Positions 44,993-53,025 of a DNA stretch of 64,000 nt are shown here, piece by piece. Within the stretch, counting starts at the first letter, position 1. Each line of letters starts with the position of its first letter. Source of the DNA: Cyclobacterium amurskyense (GTDB lineage Bacteria; Bacteroidota; Bacteroidia; Cytophagales; Cyclobacteriaceae); NCBI RefSeq assembly GCF_001050135.1, contig NZ_CP012040.1, forward strand, positions 2,577,001-2,641,000, read 5' to 3'. A program made the position numbers and the translations under genes. Below the pieces are notes generated by a model. That model did no database searches, had not been told where the DNA came from, and saw only the letters and a list, made by a program, of their open reading frames with translations.

Positions 44993-46042
44993 ATGGAAGG
45001 CATACCTACTTCATTGATTAATTTAAAAGCTTCTTGGGAAGAGCTTAAAACGGAAAACCCTAAACTTAGAATCAGGGATGCTGCAAAGCATTTGGATGTT
45101 TCAGAAGCAGAATTGCTAGCAACAGGGCTAGGACAAAACGTAGTTCGACTGTCAACAGATTTTGTTGATCAGGTTAAGAAATTTCCTCGACTTGAAAAAG
45201 TAATGTCGTTGACAAGAAGTGAAGGTTGTGTATTGGAACATAAAGGAAGGTTTCAGAAAATAGAAATCCATGGTTCAGCCCCTCATCAGGTTGGCACAGT
45301 GATTGGCCCCATAGAACAAAGAATTTTTTTTAACGCATGGAAATATGGCTTTGCAGTAAATAGCGATACGCCACGTGGGCCTATGTTTAGCCTTCAGTAT
45401 TTTGATGCTCAAGGTGATGCTATAATGAAAGTATACCTACAGGAGAAATCAGATGATGATTTTGCTAAGACAATGGTTTTGGAGCACCTTCATAAAGATC
45501 AAGTTTCAGCTTTGGATCCTGTGCCTTATGCCTTGCCAGAATATATAAGCGAAGATGACTTGGATAAAGCCTGCTTTTCTTCCGACTGGGAAAACATGAA
45601 AGATACCCATGATTTCTTTGGGATGTTACGGAAGTACAAATTGAATCGCCTGAATGCAGTAGAGTGGATTGGTGACAATTGGGCCCATCAGGTGGATAGA
45701 TTGTCGGCCAGACAAGTGGTAAATACTGCTTCTGAAACGGGACTTCCCATCATGATTTTCGCTGGTAATAAAGGAAATATTCAAATTCATCAGGGTAAGG
45801 TTAAGAACATCAAACAATTGGGAGACTGGCTTAACGTAATGGATCCGGATTTCAATATGCACCTTAATGAAGAGGTGATTGACAAGGCTTTTGTAGTGCA
45901 TAAAAACACAGTGGATGGCTTGGTATCAGCGCTGGAATTGTTCGATAAGAAAGGGGATATGGTTTGTCAATTTTTTGGATTGAGAAAACCAGGAGTTCCA
46001 CAAAAAGAAGCGTGGAAAGAATTGCTTGATAGCTTGAATTAA
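44993..46042 (+). CDS. hmuS: HmuS/HemS-family haem-degrading or haem-trafficking protein
   Basis: The protein has 349 residues with the duplicated HemS/ChuS fold. Recognisable blocks are LRIRDAAKHLDVSEAELLATG near 25-45, VMSLTRSEGCVLEHKG near 75, FFNAWKYGFAV near 110 and, in the second half, a matching DWENMKDTHDFFGMLRKYKLNRLNAV region and AGNKGNIQIHQGKVKNI. It takes up cytoplasmic haem and either stores it or opens the ring to release iron. It lies in the haem-import operon, just before the hairpin at 46049. Confidence 0.92.
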   Translation: MEGIPTSLINLKASWEELKTENPKLRIRDAAKHLDVSEAELLATGLGQNVVRLSTDFVDQVKKFPRLEKVMSLTRSEGCVLEHKGRFQKIEIHGSAPHQVGTVIGPIEQRIFFNAWKYGFAVNSDTPRGPMFSLQYFDAQGDAIMKVYLQEKSDDDFAKTMVLEHLHKDQVSALDPVPYALPEYISEDDLDKACFSSDWENMKDTHDFFGMLRKYKLNRLNAVEWIGDNWAHQVDRLSARQVVNTASETGLPIMIFAGNKGNIQIHQGKVKNIKQLGDWLNVMDPDFNMHLNEEVIDKAFVVHKNTVDGLVSALELFDKKGDMVCQFFGLRKPGVPQKEAWKELLDSLN

Positions 46043-46048
46043 TAATAG

Positions 46049-46071
46049 CGCAGGGGAATGGTACCCCTGCG
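46049..46071 (+). terminator. Hairpin between hmuS and hmuR
   Basis: CGCAGGGG (46049-46056) pairs perfectly with CCCCTGCG (46064-46071) around a 7-base loop, followed by TAAAAAATTTT. It lies 7 bp after the hmuS stop and could end the hmuTUVS transcript or act as partial terminator before hmuR. Confidence 0.65.
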
Positions 46072-46088
46072 TAAAAAATTTTAAACCA

Positions 46089-48386
46089 ATGATTAGAATT
46101 AATCTAATTAAACTTAACATGATGGTTTTATTCCTTCTATACCCCTTAATTGGGCATGGAGCGGAGGGGGATAAAATCATTGTAAACAATTATGGCAATC
46201 CACTTCCACAAGCAGTGGTTCAGGTGGATCAGTTGCCTCCTATTGTTGCTGGGCCTTCGGGAGAAATAAGCCTGGGTCAATTGGGGACTGGAGATTCCGT
46301 TTTGGTATTTGCATTGGGGCATGAAAGCAAGCAATTCAGTTGGGCAGAATGGAGCATGGCTGATGTCATAGTCCTGAAAGAAAAGGAAGGAGAATTGAAT
46401 GAAGTGGTGGTTTCGGCTACCCGAACTGACCGTACTGTTGCGGATTTGCCCATGCCGGTGAGTGTTATTGGTAAAAAAGTCATTCAGGAGACAGGAGGGA
46501 TTCGGCTTTCAGAAGTACTAAGTGAGCAGACAGGTTTACAGATTGTCTCTAATCATGGGACAGGATTGCAAATGCAGGGCTTGGATACGGACTATATTCT
46601 TATCCTTCTGGATGGGGAACCCCTGATTGGCAGAACTGCCGGAACATTTGATTTGAACCGGATTTCTGTTTCCAATATTGAGCGAATAGAGATACTCAAA
46701 GGACCTGCCAGCGCAATTTATGGCAGTGAAGCCATGGCCGGTGTAGTAAACATCATTACCAAATCTGCTGGTCAGGGTAAAAAAATTGACCTTGGATTGA
46801 GGCAGCGATCCTTTAATACCTGGAATCCTTATTTGGATTTTGGAATAAGAGAAAAGAAGTGGAATGTAGATGTTCTCTACGATTACTATAGGACTGATGG
46901 GTATGACCTGAGCCCAGAAGTAACGGGAAAAACCCAAAACCCTTACCAGTCTCACAGTGCACAAGTAAAGCTGGGAACCAACCTAGGCGCAGGCTGGAAT
47001 TTTAATGTGTTTTTCCGAGGCTATACTGAGCAAGCCACAGGTTTATTGGAAGTGGAAGAAAGTTCAGGTCCAGCCTTATTGGACGTGGAGGACAAACGAA
47101 AGGAAATCAATATCAACCCTACCTTAAGGTACAAGCCAAACAATGACTGGTTGATCACCCTTAGGAATATGAGTACTCTGTTTAGTACCAACTCAGATAC
47201 GAGGTACCAGAAGGAAGGAAAGGTGTTTGATATACAGGAATTCGATCAAATTTTTCAGCGAACGGAATTGCAGTCGGATTATCAGATCAATCAAAAACAA
47301 TTGCTCACATTGGGTTTGGGATTCTCAGGCGAAACGGTAGAAGCCACCCGATATGATGATAGAAATCATTTTGACGCCACTTATTTTTACTTGCAACACC
47401 AATGGGATGCTTCTGATAAGATCAATATTGTCAGTGGTGCCCGTGGTGATTTTCATAGCGTATTTGGAAGTCGTGTAAGCCCAAAACTTTCCGGACAATA
47501 CAAGTTTTCGGATACTTTTAGCTGGCAGTTGTCAATTGGTTCCGGCTTTAAAGCACCTGATTTTAGGCAGCTACTATTGAACTTTAACAATGCTTCTGCT
47601 GGCTATTACGTGTTTGGCTCCAGTGTGGCAAATGAAGCCCTAGAAAAATTGGAGGAAAAAGGGCTGGTAGCAAAACGCCTTATTCAGCCAGAGAATCTTG
47701 GCGAGCTGAAAGCAGAACATTCCTGGGCCGTTAATACAGGTTTTCGATGGAAACCTGCGGAGGCTGTATTGGTACAGTTGAATGGCTATAGAAATGACTT
47801 GCAAAACATGATAGAAACGGCCCCAATTGCGCAGCTGGTTTCCGGCCAAAATGCCTTTTCTTATTTCAATATCAGCCAGGTAATTACTCAAGGGGTCGAT
47901 GTTGACCTGCAATACAAATGGAATGATAAGCTAAGCTTTGGTGCTGGATATGCCTATTTGGATACTCGTGATTTGGATGTATTGGATCAAATTGACAATG
48001 GGGAGATTTATAAAAGAAATACAAGTAACCAAACTGTTCGGGTAACGAGGGCTGATTATGGAGGGCTGTTTAACAGAAGTGCTCACAGTGGCAATTTCAA
48101 GGTGAATTATTTAGAAAACCGAACAGGAATAAACTGGGCTTTAAGGGTGCTGTATAGAGGGAAGTTTGGGTTCTCGGACTTAAATGGTAACCTGATATTG
48201 GACGATGAAAGAGAGTTTGCCCCTGGTTATTTCAATGTCAATTTAACAGCTACAAAAAAGTTTGACAATGGATTCCTGGTAGAATCAGGAGTTAACAATC
48301 TGCTTAATACTACCAATTTAGCCCAACCCAATATGCCGGGAAGGTTACTGTTTGTCGGGATTAAAATACCACTATTAAATTTATAA
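46089..48386 (+). CDS. hmuR: TonB-dependent haem receptor
   Basis: The protein has 765 residues. A signal sequence (about 1-24) is followed by a short carboxypeptidase-like beta domain (about 30-95), a plug with VVVSATRTDRTVADLPMPVSVIGKK and the ERIEILKGPASAIYGSEAMAGVVNIITK block, and a 22-strand barrel. No STN domain is present, so it should be controlled at the promoter. The operator with ATTAA centre lies across its start codon. It forms a surface haem-uptake pair with the HmuY-like lipoprotein that follows after 19 bp. Confidence 0.88.
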   Translation: MIRINLIKLNMMVLFLLYPLIGHGAEGDKIIVNNYGNPLPQAVVQVDQLPPIVAGPSGEISLGQLGTGDSVLVFALGHESKQFSWAEWSMADVIVLKEKEGELNEVVVSATRTDRTVADLPMPVSVIGKKVIQETGGIRLSEVLSEQTGLQIVSNHGTGLQMQGLDTDYILILLDGEPLIGRTAGTFDLNRISVSNIERIEILKGPASAIYGSEAMAGVVNIITKSAGQGKKIDLGLRQRSFNTWNPYLDFGIREKKWNVDVLYDYYRTDGYDLSPEVTGKTQNPYQSHSAQVKLGTNLGAGWNFNVFFRGYTEQATGLLEVEESSGPALLDVEDKRKEININPTLRYKPNNDWLITLRNMSTLFSTNSDTRYQKEGKVFDIQEFDQIFQRTELQSDYQINQKQLLTLGLGFSGETVEATRYDDRNHFDATYFYLQHQWDASDKINIVSGARGDFHSVFGSRVSPKLSGQYKFSDTFSWQLSIGSGFKAPDFRQLLLNFNNASAGYYVFGSSVANEALEKLEEKGLVAKRLIQPENLGELKAEHSWAVNTGFRWKPAEAVLVQLNGYRNDLQNMIETAPIAQLVSGQNAFSYFNISQVITQGVDVDLQYKWNDKLSFGAGYAYLDTRDLDVLDQIDNGEIYKRNTSNQTVRVTRADYGGLFNRSAHSGNFKVNYLENRTGINWALRVLYRGKFGFSDLNGNLILDDEREFAPGYFNVNLTATKKFDNGFLVESGVNNLLNTTNLAQPNMPGRLLFVGIKIPLLNL
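46090..46110. promoter_or_regulatory. 8-5-8 site across the hmuR start codon (operator 3)
   Basis: TGATTAGA, centre ATTAA, TCTAATTA. Seven of eight arm positions pair. The site begins inside the ATG of hmuR, so the coding start is part of the operator. It shares its centre with the two sites upstream of hmuT. Confidence 0.5.
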
Positions 48387-48405
48387 CTATAACACAATAC
48401 TTCAA

Positions 48406-49017
48406 ATGAAAAATTTATCAATGCTATTGTCGCTTTTCTTAAGTTTATTTGTTTTTATGGCCTGTGATCCTGCCGATGAGGATGAACCTCAATTGCCTTT
48501 GGTGGCTGAAATGGTAGTAGACCTTTCTGCTCCGAATGATGTAATAGATCGAGGTACAGGACAGGTAGTGGAGGAAAAGCCTTTCCAATACTATAGTTTA
48601 AGTGAAAATAAGTTACTGTCCGAAAATGAGAGCTGGGACCTTGCTTTCAAAGGCACTACTATCCGTACGAATGCTGCCAAAAATGTCAGGGCCACTTTGG
48701 TAGATGGGGTTTTCCAGGAAATTAAGGAAGTGCCTGAAACCGCTACTTTTACTTTGGATACAGAAGCAGAATTGGCAATTCCTACTGGTAGCGGTAATGG
48801 CTGGTACAGTTATAACCCAAGCACTCATGCAATTAAACCTATTCCGGGCAAGGTGATTTTACTGCAGACGGCATCAGGTAATTACGCAAAAGTAGAAATC
48901 CTGAGTTATTATAAAGGAAGTCCCTCCGATGAAGAGCTGGATCCCCTAACGGATGAAGGGGCCACTTATACTTTTCAGTTTGTGTTACAACCGAACGGGA
49001 CAACCAAATTCGAGTAA
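48406..49017 (+). CDS. hmuY: HmuY-family haem-binding lipoprotein
   Basis: The protein has 203 residues with a lipobox ending at Cys20 (FVFMAC). HmuY family features are a PFQYYSLSENKLL strand pair, the NESWDLAFKGTTIRTNA block near 75-90, and a closing ATYTFQFVLQPNGT strand. HmuY proteins bind haem at the cell surface and pass it to HmuR. The haem-ligand residues differ between HmuY groups and I cannot name them here. It is the last gene of the locus, before a strong terminator. Confidence 0.88.
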   Translation: MKNLSMLLSLFLSLFVFMACDPADEDEPQLPLVAEMVVDLSAPNDVIDRGTGQVVEEKPFQYYSLSENKLLSENESWDLAFKGTTIRTNAAKNVRATLVDGVFQEIKEVPETATFTLDTEAELAIPTGSGNGWYSYNPSTHAIKPIPGKVILLQTASGNYAKVEILSYYKGSPSDEELDPLTDEGATYTFQFVLQPNGTTKFE

Positions 49018-49056
49018 TTATACCCGATATAGTTTTATTTGCAAGTTTCAGTTTTC

Positions 49057-49098
49057 GAGTCCCTGTTAAAACCATTTATTTCTGGCAGGGACTCTTTT
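49057..49098 (+). terminator. Terminator after hmuY
   Basis: GAGTCCCTG (49057-49065) pairs with CAGGGACTC (49086-49094) and a TTTT run follows. It lies 40 bp after the hmuY stop and ends the haem locus. Confidence 0.75.
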
Positions 49099-49458
49099 AC
49101 TTCCTTTAGATCATTGTTTATTTTTTTTAAGCGATTTAGAAAGTCCTCATAAAAGTTCTTTTTTAAATTTTCCGCTTGGATAGTCTGATTTTTAGGCTTC
49201 ATAAAGTATACTACTTTTTATTGAAATAGGATATCAAATTTTGTCTTTCAACCCATGGCATTAACCTTGGGTTTGTACGCCACTTTCTTAGACGCATTTT
49301 ACTTCAAAATCCCTCGGGTTTAATTGATTTTTTTGAATTTCAGCTTCCCTATCAAATAATGCGTTGACAGGTCATTGGTCTGAGGTGAAAAGACAAAGAG
49401 AAGAAATGCCTATCTTTAGGTATCGAAACCCCATAGCGGTTAAAAACTTAAATACCTA
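49099..49458. other. Intergenic gap upstream of the StlD/DarB-like operon
   Basis: These 360 AT-rich bases must hold the promoter of the fatty-acid hydroxylase/ketosynthase operon. I see no operator palindrome, repeat or gene. Confidence 0.4.
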
Positions 49459-50178
49459 ATGGAGCCTTTAATAGAACATGTATTGTACGACTATTCCTAC
49501 CTTACTTTGTTTGGACTTTCGTTTGGCTATTTTCTGCTGCTTTATTTTGGTTTAGGCACCCTATTTCTGGCCGTTTGCCAGTTCTTGGAATCCCGTAGAC
49601 TGCTTCACAAAATCCGACCCGAAGAAGTTTCTCGCCGGCAGATCGTTTTTGAAATCAAGCATTCTCTGAAGTCCATTGTGGTCTTTGGCTTTTCGATTAT
49701 ACCTGTTATTTACTTTGTACGTTTAGGTATAATAGGATTATTGCCCAATACCTGGCTTACGGTATTGGCTGGGCTTATTGTACTTACTTTATGGAATGAG
49801 GTTCACTTTTACTTCGTGCACCGATTGATGCATCAAAAATTCATGATGAAAAAGGTGCATTACATTCACCATAAATCGCATGTCCCAACAGTTTATTCTG
49901 TGTTTAGCTTTCATTGGGTGGAGGCCTTATTATTAAGTACAGTACCTTTAACCATATTGCCCTTTATTCCATTTTCTATACTTGCCGTTTTCATATTCCC
50001 TCTGGTAAGTATTTTGTTGAATTTTGCCGGGCATTGTAATTATAGGTTTGGAAATGGCAAAGGGAATGGGTGGGAGCACTTTGGCACCTATCACAATGAG
50101 CACCATAGTAGAGGTAGAAAAAACTATGGCTTTGCCCTTAATCTTCTGGATAAATTGTTTTCCAGACAAAATAGATAA
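49459..50178 (+). CDS. Sterol desaturase / fatty-acid hydroxylase family protein
   Basis: The protein has 239 residues with about four membrane segments. The eight-His diiron pattern can be followed: HRLMH at 121-125 in the VHFYFVHRLMHQKF block, VHYIHHKSH with His134 and His137/138, and YHNEHH with His212, 215 and 216. A further His191 (AGHCNYRFG) and His207 complete the family pattern. Such enzymes hydroxylate or desaturate acyl chains or sterol-like lipids. The ketosynthase gene starts 4 bp downstream and the order suggests that this enzyme prepares or modifies the acyl part. Confidence 0.9.
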   Translation: MEPLIEHVLYDYSYLTLFGLSFGYFLLLYFGLGTLFLAVCQFLESRRLLHKIRPEEVSRRQIVFEIKHSLKSIVVFGFSIIPVIYFVRLGIIGLLPNTWLTVLAGLIVLTLWNEVHFYFVHRLMHQKFMMKKVHYIHHKSHVPTVYSVFSFHWVEALLLSTVPLTILPFIPFSILAVFIFPLVSILLNFAGHCNYRFGNGKGNGWEHFGTYHNEHHSRGRKNYGFALNLLDKLFSRQNR

Positions 50179-50181
50179 CAA

Positions 50182-52032
50182 ATGAATGAAGTATTTATAA
50201 CCGCATCAGGTGCCTTTTTACCTAATAAAGCTGTTTCAAACGAAGAAATGGAGGATTTTCTGGGGAGGATCAACGGGAAGGATAGCCGTGTAAAAGAACG
50301 GATTTTAAAACAAAATGGCATTAAAACGAGGTTTTACGCCCTAAACAAATTCCAGGAAACTACCCATTCCAATGCTCTTTTAGCTGTGAATGCGGTGAAG
50401 AATGCCCTCAAAAAAAGTAATCTACGGTCTGCTGATATTGAGTTATTGTGTACAGGGACCACCCAAGGAGATTTGCCTATACCGGGGTTTGCTAGCATGG
50501 TGCATGCTGGTTTGGACTTCAAGCGCTGTGAAGTAGCCAGTTTTCAGAGTGTTTGTGCCAGTGGGGTCATGGCATTGAAAAATGCCTTTAGTCAAATTAA
50601 AAGTGAAGAGAAACAGAATGCAGTCTGTGTAGGAAGCGAGCTTCCTAGTAGAATGTTCAAAGCCTCAAGATTTGAGGCACAGGGAGTAGAAGCTTTGCCT
50701 TTTGATGCCGAGTTTTTGCGTTGGATGCTTTCTGATGGAGCCGGTGCTTTTGTGCTTCAAAACAAGGAAAATCATGAGGGGATTTCTTTGAGAATAGACT
50801 GGATTGACCTTAAGTCTTATGCCAATGAATTCCCAATATGCATGTATACCGGCAAGAGGGACAATAAAAATGAAGGAGAAAAAACCTGGCTAGATTATTC
50901 AAGCTACGAGGAAGCGTCTAAAGCAGGGGCAATAAATTTGAAACAGGATACTAGGCTCTTGGAAAAGGTAATCAAAACTGGTGTTTCGCATTACTTTGAG
51001 TTAATCGATCAGGGGAAGATTAGTGCTTCTCAAATAGATTGGTTGTGTTGCCATTATTCCTCTGAGGTTTTCAAAGATACAATCAAAGAGTTGATGGAAA
51101 AGGGAGGAGGAGCCATAGCCGAGGAGAAATGGTTTAGCAATCTCACATCCAAAGGGAATACTGGGGCAGCTTCAATTTTCATTATGTTGGAAGAATTGAT
51201 GTATTCGGGTAAACTAAAAACTGGTGATACCATACTCTGTATGGTACCTGAAAGTGGTCGATTTATTACTTCTTATATGCGATTAACAGTGGTGGGAAAT
51301 GCTAGTTTGAAGACCAAGGCCTACCCAATCAGAGAAATAGAACCACCTGAATTGATTATTGATAAGAATGAAACTTCAGAGTGGTTGATACGAAATCTTG
51401 CCCAAGTTTGGATTGATTTTGAAACGGACTTGCTCAAAGTACCTGTAGTCGCCAAGATTCATGATGGGAAGTTGAGTATGGCTGATTATAAGCTGTTGTT
51501 AATAGACCTTAGACAACAAGTCATAGATGGTTCTCAATGGATTTCCAGAGCTGCCTCAAATATAGACATTGACTTGTTTGAACTGCGTTCCGCATTTATC
51601 AAACACACTGCAACAGAACACAAAGATTACCAAATGCTTGAAAGGAACTTTGAGGCTTTGGGGGAGAGTATGGAAACCATAAGGTCCGGTGATAAAAACA
51701 TTGGTACTGTTGCCTTGACTTCTTTTATGTTTCAGCAGGCAAGCAAACCCAATCCCATTGATTTGCTAGGGGCGATGTTTATTATTGAGGGGATAGGAAA
51801 ACGATTGGCCGGTTTTTGGGGTGAAATGATTCAAGACCAGTTGGAGTTGAAAGACAGTCAGGTTTCTTTCTTTACTTACCATGGCACGGCTGATGAAAAT
51901 CATTTTCATAATTTAGAGCAGGCATTGAATCATCCCAAAATGAATATAGATATAGCAAAGGCGATCGTTAAAACAGCGAAAACAACGGCCAGATTATACA
52001 AGATGCAATTGGAAGAATTGGGGAATTATTAG
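50182..52032 (+). CDS. StlD/DarB-type beta-ketosynthase fused to a haem-oxygenase-like diiron domain
   Basis: The protein has 616 residues. Residues 1-375 form a KASIII-like thiolase fold with the catalytic triad Cys125 (QSVCASG), His291 (CCHYSSEVF) and Asn326 (GNTGAAS). Residues about 395-616 form an all-helical unit of the haem-oxygenase-like type, with Glu536 (FIIEG), and the H-x3-D-x2-H pattern His567/Asp571/His574 (YHGTADENHFH) used by HDO diiron oxidases as metal ligands. StlD and DarB condense two acyl chains on the way to dialkylresorcinols; from memory, homologues have a similar length. No DarA-type aromatase is nearby. It is flanked by a hydroxylase and an uncharacterised gene in one operon. 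Confidence 0.85.
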   Translation: MNEVFITASGAFLPNKAVSNEEMEDFLGRINGKDSRVKERILKQNGIKTRFYALNKFQETTHSNALLAVNAVKNALKKSNLRSADIELLCTGTTQGDLPIPGFASMVHAGLDFKRCEVASFQSVCASGVMALKNAFSQIKSEEKQNAVCVGSELPSRMFKASRFEAQGVEALPFDAEFLRWMLSDGAGAFVLQNKENHEGISLRIDWIDLKSYANEFPICMYTGKRDNKNEGEKTWLDYSSYEEASKAGAINLKQDTRLLEKVIKTGVSHYFELIDQGKISASQIDWLCCHYSSEVFKDTIKELMEKGGGAIAEEKWFSNLTSKGNTGAASIFIMLEELMYSGKLKTGDTILCMVPESGRFITSYMRLTVVGNASLKTKAYPIREIEPPELIIDKNETSEWLIRNLAQVWIDFETDLLKVPVVAKIHDGKLSMADYKLLLIDLRQQVIDGSQWISRAASNIDIDLFELRSAFIKHTATEHKDYQMLERNFEALGESMETIRSGDKNIGTVALTSFMFQQASKPNPIDLLGAMFIIEGIGKRLAGFWGEMIQDQLELKDSQVSFFTYHGTADENHFHNLEQALNHPKMNIDIAKAIVKTAKTTARLYKMQLEELGNY

Positions 52033-52040
52033 CGAGAAGT

Positions 52041-52937
52041 ATGAAAGACAATATATTAGATTTATCGAAACATGATGAAAGGGATCCCAACCCTTGGTTG
52101 GCCTTATTTCTTGATGATAGCATTCCTATTAACCAAACGACCAAGTTGGTTTTAATGAGGGACAATTCTTCACGCTCTGTAAGGTACTTGCTGCCTTTTA
52201 TAGAAGTAGGATCTAAGATTACCATGTTCTTCATTCATATTTTCAAGTTTTTCTTTCCCAAACTTATCAATTCTTCCAAAGTCCTTCATAGGATCTTGGC
52301 TTGGGGACTCAAGCGCTTTGTAAGCCCGGATGCCAATTTGCTTATCTTTAGACATTTCCATATTGGTACAGAGATATTACAATTTATTGGAGGCAATATT
52401 CCGAATGTGAAAGTTGCGGGAGACCCGCTTAAACCACGAAATTTTGAGGATGTAAAAGACGACTTGTTTTTAAAACATGATTTGAACTTGTACAACTTTG
52501 TAATTCGTCTAAACCGTCAATTGAGAGAAAAAAACATAACAATAGGCCCGCCTGAACAGATGAACTTAAGTATGATCACAGAGGATCAATTTGATCATAT
52601 TGATTTTCCCGACCGGTGGACAAATATTCTGGACTTGAGGTCTGCCATAGAACTTTTTACTCCATTCTACCAATTGTTCCTTACCTCCAATGACTTTATT
52701 AGGGCTTCCAATTCTTTGCAATTGGATGAAACAATCGCCATATATGCTTCTCAAATTCTAGGTACGCCAGGCCACCTTGGTTTGATCAACAACAAACACC
52801 CTATGGTTCCTGTCACCACATACAGTGCAGCCTATAGGTTGGTGCTCCATGGGCTAGCCGCTGAAACACTGCATGAAGTTTTGGTGAAAATGAAGTTGAA
52901 TAAAAATGCCGATGGGGTGGTGATGCCAAAGAGGTAA
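52041..52937 (+). CDS. Uncharacterised protein in the ketosynthase operon
   Basis: The protein has 298 residues and is mostly helical, with one hydrophobic helix at about 50-72. I know no function for it; it may belong to DUF6999, from memory only. His and acidic residues that could bind metal are clustered: FRHFHIGTE at 103-111 (His105, His107, Glu111), KHDLNLYNF at 145-153, and YRLVLHGLAAETLHE near the C-terminus. This recalls a diiron protein but no standard motif is complete. It starts 8 bp after the ketosynthase and is the last gene before a strong bidirectional terminator, so it probably serves the same pathway. Confidence 0.6.
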   Translation: MKDNILDLSKHDERDPNPWLALFLDDSIPINQTTKLVLMRDNSSRSVRYLLPFIEVGSKITMFFIHIFKFFFPKLINSSKVLHRILAWGLKRFVSPDANLLIFRHFHIGTEILQFIGGNIPNVKVAGDPLKPRNFEDVKDDLFLKHDLNLYNFVIRLNRQLREKNITIGPPEQMNLSMITEDQFDHIDFPDRWTNILDLRSAIELFTPFYQLFLTSNDFIRASNSLQLDETIAIYASQILGTPGHLGLINNKHPMVPVTTYSAAYRLVLHGLAAETLHEVLVKMKLNKNADGVVMPKR

Positions 52938-52941
52938 TTGT

Positions 52942-52986
52942 AAATCAGGCTTATGCAATGGCTGCTTTATCGCATAAGCCTGATTT
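52942..52986. terminator. Bidirectional terminator with 15-bp perfect stem
   Basis: AAATCAGGCTTATGC (52942-52956) pairs exactly with GCATAAGCCTGATTT (52972-52986) around a 15-base loop. It lies 4 bp after the plus-strand operon stop and 40 bp beyond the stop of the minus-strand reductase gene. Confidence 0.85.
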
Positions 52987-53025
52987 AGGATAATTAACGC
53001 TAATTTTTAGCGTATTTCTGCTCGC

